Origin: Verrucomicrobiia bacterium
GTDB taxonomy: Bacteria > Verrucomicrobiota > Verrucomicrobiia > Verrucomicrobiales > Akkermansiaceae
Direction: 5' to 3'
Assembly (NCBI GenBank): GCA_030431475.1
Contig: JAUIJD010000006.1
Span: forward strand, 1-64,000
Length of the DNA stretch: 64,000 bases
Below the pieces are notes generated by a model. That model saw only the letters and a list, made by a program, of their open reading frames with translations, searched no databases and was not told the origin of the DNA. The position numbers were made by a program, and so were the translations under genes. Each line of letters opens with the position of its first letter. Within the stretch, counting starts at the first letter, position 1. This document shows positions 19,492-29,141 of this stretch, one piece after another.

Positions 19492-22400
19492 TCAACGAAC
19501 TAGCCCCATCAGCTTCTCGTAGCTGTCCACCTTGTCGTATTTCACCTGGTCAGTGGAGATCTTGGCGAAGAATTTTCGGGCACAGTCGATCTTCGACTCC
19601 TCGATCGGGCGGATCTCCAGCTTCGACATCGACCCCTTGGTCTCGGCGATGAAATAAACGTGCCGGACCTTCCCGGAGTCGAAGACGACGGCCCAGTCGG
19701 GATTGTAGTCGCCGACCGGGGTCGGGATGGCGAAGCCGCGGGGAAGCTTGGCGTAGACCACCACCTCGGCACTGGTGTCCAGTTCCTCGACGAACTCCCG
19801 TTCGCCCTTGGAGTCGGTGAAAACGTAGTCGTAGATGTGATTCTCCGCCTTGTAGGCCTTGGAGAAATCCTCCTTGGCCTTCTCGACGGCGAAAATGGCG
19901 GAGTCGTAGCGCTCGTCGATCGGGTCGTAGGCGAGGTGCTCGATGATCATCGTGGCCTTCTGCTCCCTGATGAGCGTGGCGGCCTTGCTGATGAAGGCCT
20001 CGGGGTTGGCTTTGAAGCGGCCGAAGACCGCCACACTGATGCCCTTGAGGATGGCCGCCACCGTCCGTCGGGTCAGCTGGGCCTGCTCGGCGATCTCGCC
20101 GATAAGATCGTAGCTCACGGTGGCCCGGATCGAGCCGGTCATGTATTCGGCCTCCTGCTCGGTGACCTTGAAGCTCGTCCTGGCAGCGAGGTCCTCGGGG
20201 TCGATGGACTCATTCTGCTCGCCCCGCTTCACCTGAAACCGCAGTTCCTCCACCCGCAGGTCCTTGTCGAGGGCCTTGATGGATTTCTCGATCAACTCCT
20301 CGCTGTCGAAGTCGACGGTGTAGGCGGCCTTGCGGTTGATCTTCTCCCACAGCGCTTGGAACTCCTTCTTCTTGAAGTTGTCGTTCAGGACGTTCTCCTT
20401 CGCCTTTCGTCCGTCCTCGATGTCGGGCAGGGCGGCGTCGGAATAGACCGAGTCCACCAGTTGGAAGACCTGCTCGGCGTAGGGTTTCAGTTCCTCGGGC
20501 AGCTCGGCCAGCGTGCCCTCCTTCTTGGACTGGTGGTAGGCCTCGGTGATCTCCTCATCGACATTTCGATAGCCGTTCTGGATCAGGTAGAAGTCGATCT
20601 GCTTGGCCATCGCCTGGGTGACCTTGATGTCGCCCTCCTCGGTCTTGAGGATCTTGTCGGTGAAATACTTCTCGTTCGCCTTCCTCGGCCGGTCGGAAAG
20701 GCCCTCGCGGATGTCGTTCTGCAGGCCCTTCACGAAGTCCTCGTACGACTCGTTGGCGATGACCGTCAGGACGTTGACTTGGTGGGCAGTGACCGGGTTG
20801 TCCATCCGCTCACCATATTGGTTCACGCACAGCCGCATCCCCCGGCCGACCTCCTGCCGGCGGGAAATGGTGCTGTCGCTGTGCTTGAGGGTGCAGATGT
20901 TGAAGACGTTCGGGTTGTCCCAACCTTCCCGGAGGGCTGAGTGGGAGAAGATGAACCGGACCTGCTTCTTCCGCCGCTCGAGGTCGCCGTCGTGCGGGCC
21001 CGGGAAGGACAGCAGGGTCTCCTTGTCGCGGAGGATCAGGTCGTAGGCATCCACGTCGTCCGCCATGCCGGCGTCCTCGCCGCGTGACTTCACCTTCGGA
21101 TCCACCAGCCGCTTGCTCTTCTTGTCGATGGAGAAGTAGCCGTTGTGGGTATCCGCTGCGGTGATCTCCTTCAGGAAACGCTGGTAAGGGCTGTCTTCGA
21201 GCTCCATTTCCTCGTTCAAGGCCTGCTCGTATTCCTCCTCGAAGGCAGCGGCGTACTCACCGCCGAGTTCGCTACCGTCCTCGTCGTATTTCTTGTACTT
21301 CGCCACCTCGTCGATGAAGAACAAGCTCAGGACCTTGATGCCCTGGTCGAACAGCTTCTTCTCCGCCTCGAAGTGGGACCGGATCGTCTCACGGATCTGG
21401 ATCCGACGTAGGGCTGACTCGCTCACGTCACCGCTCACCATGCCGACCTCCAGCTTCTTCCCGTTGCTGAACGTGACGGTGTCGTGCACCGCGTCGATCT
21501 CGGCCACGGTGAAGCCGTCGTATTGAGGCAGGCCATTCGACTGGTCCTTGAGGTTGTAGCCGCTATGAACCCGGCGGACGACCCGCTTGATCGCCCCCGA
21601 CTGGAGCCGCACCTCATGCTCGAGCCGAGCGTAGGGTTTCGGCCGGGCCGGGACGATACCCTCGAGAAAAAGATAGCTGTCCGTCCCGCTCAGGCCCTTC
21701 TGGGCGATGCCGTGGACGCGGATCTTCTTCACCAGCTTCTGGTTGTAGGCGTCGAGGGCATCGAGGCGGTGGATCTTGTTGTGCTCGGTCTTGTGGGTCG
21801 CCGAGTAGCGGAGGATGAAGAGCGGATTGAACTCCTGGAGCGACTCAACCGCCACCTTTCCCTCCATCTTCTGGGGCTCGTCGAGGATCAGGACCGGGTG
21901 GTTGGCCTTGATCACGTCGATGGGCCGGCGGGACTGGAAATCGTCCAGCTCCTCGTAGATCCGCCGGGCATCTTTACCCTTCGGGAGGTCCTTGCCCCGG
22001 CGAGCGGCAAAGGCCTGGACGTTGATGACCATCACGTTGATCCCGCCGTCCGAGGAAAAGCTCTCCAGCTTGTGCGGGTGCTTCGAGTCGTAGGTGAAGA
22101 AGCGGGCCTTCTTGCCGTAGTCCTGGAGGAAGTGCTCGGCGGTGATTTCAAGAGACTTCTGCACCCCTTCCCGGATGGCGATGCTCGGAACCACCACGAT
22201 GAACTTGGTCCAACCGTAGCGGCGGTTCAGCTCGAACATCGACCGCAAGTAGCAGTAGGTCTTCCCGGTGCCCGTCTCCATCTCGACATCGAGGTGGAGA
22301 GGTGAAGCGGCGAGCATCGCCTTGCGGTAGGCCGCCTTGACGGCGGTTCGCTTGCCCTTCTTGCCGTCGATGACGGTGAATTCAGTCAGCGACGTGGCCT

Positions 22401-22647
22401 GGGGCAGATTCTGGCTCCGCTGTACCTTCTGGATGTTCTCGAGGAGTTGCCCGTCATCGAGCATGATGGGAGCGTTGCGGAAGGCCTCGGTTCCGTAGTC
22501 CATCTCGGACTGGGCCTGCTTAGCCGCCTGCTTCCCGGGGTCCAGCCGGTAGCCAACCCCTTCGACCTTCGGCTGGCCGGCGAAGCAATCGACCACAGCG
22601 TCCACCGCCGCGGCCTGGTAGTCCTTGTGCTTGAATTGAATCTTCAT
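19492..22647 (-). CDS. res: type III restriction enzyme, Res subunit
   Basis: A 1051-residue helicase-nuclease. The Walker A motif METGTGKT is at residues 123-130, and the motif II box is LILDEPQ, typical of type III Res. Motif VI-like [18 protein letters not shown] follows. The C-terminal nuclease has NPDWAVV ... FIAETKGS, the PD-(D/E)xK arrangement. With Mod it would translocate along and cut DNA that lacks methylation at the Mod target site. The start codon overlaps the stop of the AlbA_2 gene by 4 bp. It is the last gene of the operon, followed by the island end. Confidence 0.93.
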   Translation of the reverse strand: MKIQFKHKDYQAAAVDAVVDCFAGQPKVEGVGYRLDPGKQAAKQAQSEMDYGTEAFRNAPIMLDDGQLLENIQKVQRSQNLPQATSLTEFTVIDGKKGKRTAVKAAYRKAMLAASPLHLDVEMETGTGKTYCYLRSMFELNRRYGWTKFIVVVPSIAIREGVQKSLEITAEHFLQDYGKKARFFTYDSKHPHKLESFSSDGGINVMVINVQAFAARRGKDLPKGKDARRIYEELDDFQSRRPIDVIKANHPVLILDEPQKMEGKVAVESLQEFNPLFILRYSATHKTEHNKIHRLDALDAYNQKLVKKIRVHGIAQKGLSGTDSYLFLEGIVPARPKPYARLEHEVRLQSGAIKRVVRRVHSGYNLKDQSNGLPQYDGFTVAEIDAVHDTVTFSNGKKLEVGMVSGDVSESALRRIQIRETIRSHFEAEKKLFDQGIKVLSLFFIDEVAKYKKYDEDGSELGGEYAAAFEEEYEQALNEEMELEDSPYQRFLKEITAADTHNGYFSIDKKSKRLVDPKVKSRGEDAGMADDVDAYDLILRDKETLLSFPGPHDGDLERRKKQVRFIFSHSALREGWDNPNVFNICTLKHSDSTISRRQEVGRGMRLCVNQYGERMDNPVTAHQVNVLTVIANESYEDFVKGLQNDIREGLSDRPRKANEKYFTDKILKTEEGDIKVTQAMAKQIDFYLIQNGYRNVDEEITEAYHQSKKEGTLAELPEELKPYAEQVFQLVDSVYSDAALPDIEDGRKAKENVLNDNFKKKEFQALWEKINRKAAYTVDFDSEELIEKSIKALDKDLRVEELRFQVKRGEQNESIDPEDLAARTSFKVTEQEAEYMTGSIRATVSYDLIGEIAEQAQLTRRTVAAILKGISVAVFGRFKANPEAFISKAATLIREQKATMIIEHLAYDPIDERYDSAIFAVEKAKEDFSKAYKAENHIYDYVFTDSKGEREFVEELDTSAEVVVYAKLPRGFAIPTPVGDYNPDWAVVFDSGKVRHVYFIAETKGSMSKLEIRPIEESKIDCARKFFAKISTDQVKYDKVDSYEKLMGLVR

Positions 22648-24488
22648 GATTGCGGTTTCGCCTGCACCGTCCGGTAGGCTTGCTTTGGGTGGCGCTCCAT
22701 ATCGGGGTAGAGGTATTCAAGCTGCCCTGCCTTCCGCATTGGATTCAGGTGGTCGCGTTTCAGGCGGTCAGGGTCCTTACGCCCGAGAAACTCGCATAGT
22801 GTGGTCGCCATGAGCGGCTGCCAGTCGCAAAGCTGTAGGATGATTTCTCGAAGTTCTGTTTCGGGAGGACGTTTCCGAAGCGACATGAGCCGCTTCTGAA
22901 GGTCGGCAGGGAGGCGGTGGGCCAATGCCGGGTGCTCAGAGGCCAAAGCCGTATGCTTGCCGGCTAAAGCCGTATGCTCGGCGGCCAAAGACGTATGCTC
23001 CGAAGTCGGGAAGGCCGTCCCGGGGACGTAGTAGGTCGCCGATCCCCGCCCTTTGGACTCCAGCAGCCCGAAATCCCGGAGCTTCCGCAGCTCCTGGCTC
23101 ACGGGGAGGACCTCGGCCCCGGTGAGCTGCCGCAGCGTCTGGTTGTCCACAGCCCCCTGTTCGCGGACGAAAATCAGGGCGATCTTCTGCCCGTCGCTCA
23201 GCTCGTGGGGAATGGCCTTCAGCCAGGCCAGATCCGCCTCCGAGAGGAAATGGTGCAGCAGCAGCCGGCTCACAAAAAAGTTCTCAGCCCGGCTCGACTC
23301 GAAGGTCGGGAGACTGAAGCCGTTCTCCCGCATCAACCGCCGCATCGTCCGGATGCCGCTGCCCTTGGTCTCGGCAATATTGGTTTCGTGGAAGATCGCG
23401 GCGAGCGTCGGGTTGCGGAGGGCCGAACCGGCCTCGCCGAGGGAGTCCTCGTTCTTGAGGGAAAAACCAGCATTCTTGATCTCGATCCGGTTGCTGTAGC
23501 GGATGACCTGCGTCGGCTGGTGCTCCCGGTAGGACCGGTGCATCAGGGCGTTCACGATCGCCTCCCGCAGAACCCGGGATGGAAGGGTCGGAGTATCCGC
23601 CTGCACCTGCCCTTCCTTCAGCTCGAAGCCCTTCGGGAGATCGTCCATCACAGCGGCGAGCACCCGGTCCACCAGCCCGAGAAGGGGCCCCCGCATATCG
23701 ACGGTGGCCTCGAAACGGCGATCCGGGTCGCTGATCCACTCCTTTCCCGCCACACGGATGTAATCCACCCGCACCATGGGAAGTTCACGGCGGTGGGCCG
23801 ACCGCTTTCCGAAGACCAGTAGCCCGGTCAGCGTCGGCTTCCACCGCTCCCCGTCCCGGCGGACGGCATTCAGGGATTGGAGTAGCTCGAGGTCACTGTA
23901 TCCCAGCTCCTCTGCCTCGGGATTCACCTTCCGCCGCAGCGTTCGGTAGAACTCGATCGCATCCGGATCCAAGTCCTCAAGGTCGGCATGGGTCAGGAGC
24001 GAAAGGTCGTAGCTCTCTCCCTGCCGGTCACCGTAGAAGATGACCATGTCGTCATCGGTGCAGCTCTGGTCGGTCGATCCGATGCGTCGCCACGCCCCCC
24101 TGGGCAGGCCGTGTTTCCTGAAATAGACTGGCTTGTCGCTTGGTGCTCGCTCGTCCACCTCGACGATCAGGACAGTTTTCCCATCGTGCTCTTCGACGGT
24201 GACCCGCGGCCGGACGTGAAGGTTGAACTTCTCCGAACAGCCGGAGGCGATGTCCTGCTGAACTTTGTCCGCATCGCCCACGCCGCAAATCTCATAGCCT
24301 CCGAATAGATCATCCTCGCTCCTTGCCACCCCAAGCACGATTCTGCCACCACCCAATCCCGGCTCGTTGACGAAGGCACACACCGTCTCAAAGAATGAGT
24401 TCCCGACATCATCCCCACGGCAGGCCTTGGCCTCCAAGGTCGGGTGCTCGTCCAGCTCGTTGAGTTCCTTGAGAAGATCGACAATCAC
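22644..24488 (-). CDS. AlbA_2 domain protein with ATPase-like and winged-helix regions
   Basis: A 614-residue protein. Residues about 14-135 form an AlbA_2 (divergent AAA_4) domain with [25 protein letters not shown] and GGRIVLGV. Residues about 300-400 carry [16 protein letters not shown] and [11 protein letters not shown], typical of the HATPase_c_4-like part. Winged-helix regions follow, separated by four 7-residue repeats (EHTALA-like). Related proteins are common inside or beside restriction-modification loci and are thought to be nucleic-acid-binding regulators or effectors. The GTG start at 24488 overlaps the mod stop, and its stop overlaps the res start, so all three genes are coupled. 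Confidence 0.85.
   Translation of the reverse strand: MIVDLLKELNELDEHPTLEAKACRGDDVGNSFFETVCAFVNEPGLGGGRIVLGVARSEDDLFGGYEICGVGDADKVQQDIASGCSEKFNLHVRPRVTVEEHDGKTVLIVEVDERAPSDKPVYFRKHGLPRGAWRRIGSTDQSCTDDDMVIFYGDRQGESYDLSLLTHADLEDLDPDAIEFYRTLRRKVNPEAEELGYSDLELLQSLNAVRRDGERWKPTLTGLLVFGKRSAHRRELPMVRVDYIRVAGKEWISDPDRRFEATVDMRGPLLGLVDRVLAAVMDDLPKGFELKEGQVQADTPTLPSRVLREAIVNALMHRSYREHQPTQVIRYSNRIEIKNAGFSLKNEDSLGEAGSALRNPTLAAIFHETNIAETKGSGIRTMRRLMRENGFSLPTFESSRAENFFVSRLLLHHFLSEADLAWLKAIPHELSDGQKIALIFVREQGAVDNQTLRQLTGAEVLPVSQELRKLRDFGLLESKGRGSATYYVPGTAFPTSEHTSLAAEHTALAGKHTALASEHPALAHRLPADLQKRLMSLRKRPPETELREIILQLCDWQPLMATTLCEFLGRKDPDRLKRDHLNPMRKAGQLEYLYPDMERHPKQAYRTVQAKPQS
22921..23004 (-). repeat. four tandem 21-bp repeats inside the AlbA_2 gene
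   Basis: Units at 22921-22941, 22942-22962, 22963-22983 and 22984-23004 differ at a few positions only. They encode [21 protein letters not shown] and SEHPALA. As 21 is a multiple of three, gain or loss of units would keep the reading frame. Confidence 0.9.
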
Positions 24489-26581
24489 AGCGTCTTGAGC
24501 TCGGTGTGGGGGCTGAGGGCCTTGAAGATCTGCTCGATGTTGATCTTGGTGGAGTCGCTGGCGTAGCCGGCATCGCGGAAGACGGCTCGCAGGGGCTCCC
24601 GCTTGGCAAGAGTCTTGCAGAAGTCCTCGGTGAGGCCGGTGTCGAAACAGGCGGCGAGGGCGTTGTCGGCCACGAAGAAGACCCGCTTGCCCTCGATCTC
24701 TTCCTCGGTGATCGGGAGGCCGAGATCGACGCCCCAGTCGAGGAGGACTTGGAAGAGGAGGTCCTCGGGTTCGCGGCCCTCCTTCACGTTGTCGACTTGC
24801 AGATCGAGGGCGTCTTGGGTGATCTGGTCAGGCTGGTAGTAGACCTCGGCCATGTTCGAGCTGTCGATCTGAAGCACCCGAAACCCCAAGTCTAACCTCT
24901 CAAGCCGGCCTTGTGCGTCTGCGATACTGGCCTCGAGCTCATGGATTTCTGTGGTGGCTTGCTTCTCACGTTCCTCACGTATCTCCTGAGAACCAGGCTT
25001 TCGCATCGCCTCTTCTGCAGAATTTTTCAACCTCTGAAGCTTCGATTGCTGTTGAGAGATATCTTCTGCTAAAGACTCCCTAACCCGCTTGCCAGCCCTC
25101 CTTATTCGTTCCTTGCCGATATCAGCAATCGATTTGTAGCCCGCCTTGTAAGCCTGGCTCTCTTCGTCACATGGTTCTGGAAGCTGAACCATGATGTAGC
25201 GCCGGTCGCCACCATCCTTTGCGTTCAGCTGCATAACAGCATCGGCCGTGCTTGCCGAGCCAGAGAAAAAGTCGAGAACAATAGCTCCAACGTCATCCCA
25301 TGTCACCGTTCGCACAAGGTAAGCGAGCAGACTCGAAGGTTTCGGGTAGCTCATGATGCCCTCCTCACCAAATAGCTCAATCGCTTCTTGGTAAGCATCC
25401 TCGTTCGTTCCTACGCCACTCGCTTTATCGATCAAAGTAGAGGGGCGTTTCACCTTGTTGGCCTGATCATGGCGAAGCGAATTCAGCCCAAACTTCTTAG
25501 AAAGCGCGACTCGACTTCCCAATGCGATCTCGCTCGTGAGCTTCTTTTGAGTCCACACGAATGGCCCTTCAATCGAACAGCTTCCAACTACCTTGCCGCC
25601 TTTGACTTCGAGGTCGTCCAGGAAGCTTATTCCCGAACTCCCAACTCCGTAATCTCCCGCCTCATAAATTCCGTCATCGAGTGTCGTTTCTAAAAACGCA
25701 GCTGGAAACTTTAGTATCTTCCGTGAGTTAGTGCGCTTTGCCAGCGGTTGCCATTTGTCTGAGTAGGCCTTCTCCCCTACAAGCTCAACATTCTCCAGTG
25801 ACCGTGCGACGCAAATCACGTATTCGGTCATGCTGCGAGCTCGGGGTGAAAGGTGGCTTCCCTTCTTCTTTTTGACCCATGTGAAGATTGCAATCACGTT
25901 CTGCGGACCAAATACCTCGTCTACTACTCGCCTAAGATTTGCTAATTCACCATCATCTATGGAAATGTAGAGGACTCCATCATCCGTTAGGAGATTGCGG
26001 GCAAGGCGGAGCCGTGGATACATCATCGAGAGCCACTCCGAGTGGAATCGTCCGTTAGCCGCCGAGTTCTGCTTCCACTTCTCCTCATCGAACATGGCAT
26101 TCCCTTCCTCGTCCCGCTCACCAGCCTCCTCCTCGTAGTCCTCCCGGCTCATCGAGAAATTGTCATCGTAGATGAAGTCGTTCCCCGTGTTGTAGGGCGG
26201 GTCGATGTAGATCATCTTGACCTGGTTCAGGTAGGTCTCCTGGAGCAGCTTGAGGGCGTCGAGGTTGTCGCCCTCGATGTAGAGGTTACGGGTCGTCTCG
26301 AAGTCCACCGACTCCTCCTTGCACGGCCGCAGGGTCTTGGTGATCGGGGCATTGGCGAGGGCCAGAGACTCCCGCTTGCCCGGCCAATCCAGCCGGTAGC
26401 GTTCCTGGGCTCCCTCCACCAGATCCCCGGACAGCTCCTGCCGCAGCAGATCGAAGTCGATGGCCGGCTTGATCAATCCATCCTCCGCCCGGCTTTCCGT
26501 CACGCAATTCGGGAACAGCTCCGCCAGCTTCGCCGCATTCGCCTCCGCAAAGTCCGGGGTGTGTAGTTTGAGTTTGTCCAT
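24485..26581 (-). CDS. mod: type III restriction-modification methyltransferase, Mod subunit
   Basis: A 698-residue adenine-N6 methyltransferase. The catalytic motif DPPYNTGNDF is near residue 131 and the SAM-binding motif FFSGSAST near 430, the order of the beta class used by type III Mod proteins. The part between and just after them holds the target-recognition region, and this stretch (about 24890-26040) is visibly richer in A and T than either end. Mod sets the site specificity for both methylation and Res cleavage. It is coupled by overlaps to the AlbA_2 and res genes downstream. Confidence 0.95.
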   Translation of the reverse strand: MDKLKLHTPDFAEANAAKLAELFPNCVTESRAEDGLIKPAIDFDLLRQELSGDLVEGAQERYRLDWPGKRESLALANAPITKTLRPCKEESVDFETTRNLYIEGDNLDALKLLQETYLNQVKMIYIDPPYNTGNDFIYDDNFSMSREDYEEEAGERDEEGNAMFDEEKWKQNSAANGRFHSEWLSMMYPRLRLARNLLTDDGVLYISIDDGELANLRRVVDEVFGPQNVIAIFTWVKKKKGSHLSPRARSMTEYVICVARSLENVELVGEKAYSDKWQPLAKRTNSRKILKFPAAFLETTLDDGIYEAGDYGVGSSGISFLDDLEVKGGKVVGSCSIEGPFVWTQKKLTSEIALGSRVALSKKFGLNSLRHDQANKVKRPSTLIDKASGVGTNEDAYQEAIELFGEEGIMSYPKPSSLLAYLVRTVTWDDVGAIVLDFFSGSASTADAVMQLNAKDGGDRRYIMVQLPEPCDEESQAYKAGYKSIADIGKERIRRAGKRVRESLAEDISQQQSKLQRLKNSAEEAMRKPGSQEIREEREKQATTEIHELEASIADAQGRLERLDLGFRVLQIDSSNMAEVYYQPDQITQDALDLQVDNVKEGREPEDLLFQVLLDWGVDLGLPITEEEIEGKRVFFVADNALAACFDTGLTEDFCKTLAKREPLRAVFRDAGYASDSTKINIEQIFKALSPHTELKTL

Positions 26582-26587
26582 TTTCTA

Positions 26588-26615
26588 AGGGTTGAGGGAT
26601 GAAGGTTGAAGGAAG
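26588..26615. repeat. short degenerate direct repeat upstream of mod
   Basis: The words aagggttgaggg and gaaggttgaagg lie next to each other just before the mod start. They are of the same kind as the short word repeats at 6560, 8793, 9535, 12609 and 60150. Confidence 0.6.
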
Positions 26616-26620
26616 AGGTG

Positions 26621-27526
26621 TTAGGTGGTCCAGAGCGGATGCTCCTGCCAGTCGGTGGGTAGGCCCATTTCCTTCACGGGGATCTCGGGATACTCGGCAA
26701 AAAGTTGATCAACCCGGCCAGCCCACTGACTGGTTGGGGAGATCTGCGACAGGAAGGCCCGGCAAATCATGAGCAAGATGCCGACCCGATTGTTGGTCAG
26801 GACGTTCTTTCCGTCCCCGTCCTTGAGGTGCCAGTCGGGGTGCTTGTTCTTCTGGGGGAGGCCCGGGGCGTAGCCAAGGGCCCGGTTCCAGAGACGGGAG
26901 TGGTGAGCACAGATGTTTCGGGCGGCGTAGAGGCTAAGTAGCCACGTCTTGAGCTGCTCGTCCGGCATGCTGAAGTGGGCAGCCACGCGATCGGCGATGT
27001 CGCCTTCCACACCTCGGTAGAAGGTCAGCATGCTTCCCATGCTCATCAGCTCCGCCACCATCCAGATCGGCAGGTTCCGCTCGTCGTATTTCTTGAAGAA
27101 GTGCGTCTTGTAGGCCTCCTTGCTGCGTTCCGTCTCCACCCGGAGGCCTTCCCGCCATTCGATGTAGCGACCGACGCTCAACTCGGGCAGGTTATCCTCC
27201 TGGCAGTGCCCGAAAGCCCCATGGGCATGGGCGAAGTGGTAAACGAGTTGGGTGCGGACCGCGACTTCCACCCGCTCAATCGCATCCAGGAGGAGAACGC
27301 GAAGGCGGCGGTCGAAGCAGTAGCGGTTCCAGATCGTGGTGAGCGAGGTGCCCGGCTGGTAGGCATCAGAATCGGGAACCCGGAACGGGTAGAGGTAGCC
27401 GGAAAGACGGTAGTAGCTCACTGCCTGGAGGCGCTGGATCAGCTCGTCCCGGTCGGCCTCCAGTCCTCGGTCGAGGAGGCGATCCGCCTGCTGCTCAAAG
27501 CTGAGAGCGGTCTTCAGGTATTCCAC
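26621..27526 (-). CDS. Abi_2 (AbiD/AbiF) family abortive infection protein
   Basis: About 301 residues from a GTG start at 27526, preceded by AGGAGG at ideal spacing; this is why I reject the longer form from 27631. The protein begins VEYLKTALSFEQQADRLLDRG and has SYYRLSGYLYPFR, both typical of Abi_2. The motif ARNICAHHSRLWNR contains R-x4-H, the HEPN RNase signature. Such proteins are thought to act as RNA-targeting growth-arrest effectors during phage attack. It lies between DUF6088 and mod, 39 bp before mod. Confidence 0.9.
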   Translation of the reverse strand: MEYLKTALSFEQQADRLLDRGLEADRDELIQRLQAVSYYRLSGYLYPFRVPDSDAYQPGTSLTTIWNRYCFDRRLRVLLLDAIERVEVAVRTQLVYHFAHAHGAFGHCQEDNLPELSVGRYIEWREGLRVETERSKEAYKTHFFKKYDERNLPIWMVAELMSMGSMLTFYRGVEGDIADRVAAHFSMPDEQLKTWLLSLYAARNICAHHSRLWNRALGYAPGLPQKNKHPDWHLKDGDGKNVLTNNRVGILLMICRAFLSQISPTSQWAGRVDQLFAEYPEIPVKEMGLPTDWQEHPLWTT

Positions 27527-27771
27527 GGCCCCTCCTTTCCGCGGTGACAACGAGGGATCTGGGCAGAAAAAACCTCCCGAATTACGCTTCCAAGGAGAGG
27601 CGCGGGAGGTGTGCTGACCCCAAGAGTCCACAGTTCCCCAATATTCGCAAGTATTTTAGTTTTCTTTACTATTTGGACCAGCTTCTCCAGGTGATTTAGC
27701 TCACTTACATAGAGTGAGTTATGGATACTGGTGGCCGGCGAGCTCAGAGGGTTGAAGATACTCACGGTTTC
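27527..27771. other. AT-rich spacer with promoter character
   Basis: The spacer between the DUF6088 and Abi_2 genes is far richer in A and T than its surroundings between about 27630 and 27730. It contains short inverted words (CTCACT ... AGTGAG near 27700-27720). It probably holds the promoter of the Abi_2-mod-AlbA_2-res run. I see no convincing gene. Confidence 0.5.
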
Positions 27772-28401
27772 CTAAGCTTTTCTCGGTTCTGCGGAAGGCT
27801 GAACGGGCCTGAGGTGGTCAAAATGAGGGTGCATCCATGCCGGGGCGTGGACACGGTCCTTCCACAGCCGGTCCCGGTCGGCGTCCGGCATGGTCCGCTG
27901 CAGGGTGGCGATGTGGTCGTCGGTGACACCGTCTTTCTTGAGGTGACGGAACGCCTGGATGACAAGACCGGAGGGGCGACCGGCGGTGGCCATGTTCTTC
28001 GGCGTGGTGCGACGGAGCTGAATCCGTTGGTTGCCGACCTCCACCGACTTGTCTGAGCCATCGGTGAGATAGACGATCTTGGCGGGAACCTGCTGGGAGA
28101 GCCCCAGGAGGTTCACGGCGTAGGCCCCGGAGGGCTGGAGCCGGCTTTCGTCCTTCTCGCTGATGGCCCGGGCGATGGCATCGGGATTTGGGCTCAGGAG
28201 GCCGAGCTCGGGGTGCTTCTTCGGGTAGTCATACAGGCCGAAGGCGAGTCGGCGGATGGTGTCCCCGGCGGCAAGACGGCTCAGGGCTTGGTCCACAGCG
28301 GCACGCGATCCGAGGTCGAGAAAGCGGTTCGGAGTGAACACCCAACCTCTTCCCTTCCCACGAATCCTCGAAACTACCTTACTTTGGACGTTTGTAGCCA
28401 A
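27772..28401 (-). CDS. DUF6088 / AbiEi-antitoxin-like protein
   Basis: A 209-residue protein. The start region SRIRGKGRGWVFTPNRFLDLGSR, read as separate motifs RIRGKGRGWVFTP and DLGSRAAVDQALSRL, is the winged-helix of the DUF6088 group. GAYAVNLLGLSQQVPAK and YLTDGSDKSVEV match the AbiEi-like central domain. AbiEi proteins are the antitoxin and repressor of type IV AbiE toxin-antitoxin pairs, but no AbiEii nucleotidyltransferase gene is next to it. The start is a TTG at 28401, since no ATG or GTG fits. A 9-bp palindrome lies just upstream. Confidence 0.8.
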   Translation of the reverse strand: MATNVQSKVVSRIRGKGRGWVFTPNRFLDLGSRAAVDQALSRLAAGDTIRRLAFGLYDYPKKHPELGLLSPNPDAIARAISEKDESRLQPSGAYAVNLLGLSQQVPAKIVYLTDGSDKSVEVGNQRIQLRRTTPKNMATAGRPSGLVIQAFRHLKKDGVTDDHIATLQRTMPDADRDRLWKDRVHAPAWMHPHFDHLRPVQPSAEPRKA

Positions 28402-28418
28402 CTTGACGCAGATACTGT

Positions 28419-28446
28419 GTCAGAAATCCTACCCATTATTTCTGAC
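28419..28446 (-). promoter_or_regulatory. palindromic operator candidate upstream of the DUF6088 gene
   Basis: Perfect 9-bp arms gtcagaaat (28419-28427) and atttctgac (28438-28446) are separated by 10 bp. The site lies 18 bp upstream of the DUF6088 start, a position suited to self-repression by a winged-helix protein. Confidence 0.55.
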
Positions 28447-28480
28447 GAGAAAAGGATGAATTCCTGCCGGCCTGTCCGGC

Positions 28481-29137
28481 TCACGGCTGGGTCAGGCCGT
28501 CCAGCTCCGCCTGCAGCGGCTTGAGCTCCTGATTCATGGCGACCTTTCGGTTGAACTGCTTTTCCCGGCGAATCCGGGCCGCCAGCTGGTCCACCTTCCG
28601 GCGGAGTACGAGGTAGCGCTCGCAGCGGGTGACCTGATTCCCGAGGCCCTCGCCCTTCCGGGCCGGGAGCGGCAGCAAACCTGCCATGAGGGCGGCGTAG
28701 AGGTGGCCGAGGTCGAGGACAGCCGGCAAGCCGGGCGGCTCGTCCGGTGCTGGGCCGAACTCGGAGGTGAACCGGGCTCCGACGACCCACTGCCCGGAGT
28801 CGGCCTCGCTGGGCCGCTTGAAGGCGGCGCTGTGGGCGATGCCGGCCTCGGACCGGAGCCGATGGATCACCGGGTAGGGAATCGCCCGGTCAATGGTATC
28901 GAGGACGGCGTCGTCGAGGGCGGGCGTCTTGAGCCGGATCTCGAAGATCTGGATTTCCGGCACTCCGGGCTTCGCCGGCAGGTGGAGCGTCTCCGGGGAC
29001 AGCTTGTGGGCCCACCGGATCTCGGCGACCTGGGAGGTGAAGAGGTCGCGGACCCTCCGGCTCGGCTGGACGTGGGCGTAGATCCGGGACTTGGGAATGG
29101 TCTTCCCGAAGACAGTCTTGGGCGGGAAGGCGAACAT
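28481..29137 (-). CDS. DUF4391 family protein
   Basis: A 218-residue protein from the ATG at 29137. It begins MFAFPPKTVFGKTIPKSRIY, matching the DUF4391 N-terminal pattern, and continues with LFTSQVAEIRWAHKLSPET. The last ~50 residues form a charged helix (RRKVDQLAARIRREKQFNRK), possibly a coiled coil. DUF4391 genes are repeatedly found with a helicase and a type III methyltransferase, so a role in that defence set is likely; biochemistry is unknown. It starts 4 bp after the stop of the Cys-rich gene. An in-frame TTG at 29182 would overlap that gene. Confidence 0.85.
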   Translation of the reverse strand: MFAFPPKTVFGKTIPKSRIYAHVQPSRRVRDLFTSQVAEIRWAHKLSPETLHLPAKPGVPEIQIFEIRLKTPALDDAVLDTIDRAIPYPVIHRLRSEAGIAHSAAFKRPSEADSGQWVVGARFTSEFGPAPDEPPGLPAVLDLGHLYAALMAGLLPLPARKGEGLGNQVTRCERYLVLRRKVDQLAARIRREKQFNRKVAMNQELKPLQAELDGLTQP

Positions 29138-29141
29138 GAGC

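Noticed and set aside
22921-23004. CRISPR array
   Set aside because: The 21-bp units are contiguous, without spacers, in frame within a coding gene; no cas genes are present in the window.
27514-27765. Small minus-strand frame (83 codons) between Abi_2 and DUF6088
   Set aside because: It lies in the AT-rich promoter spacer, overlaps the supported GTG start and Shine-Dalgarno of Abi_2, and has no recognisable pattern.
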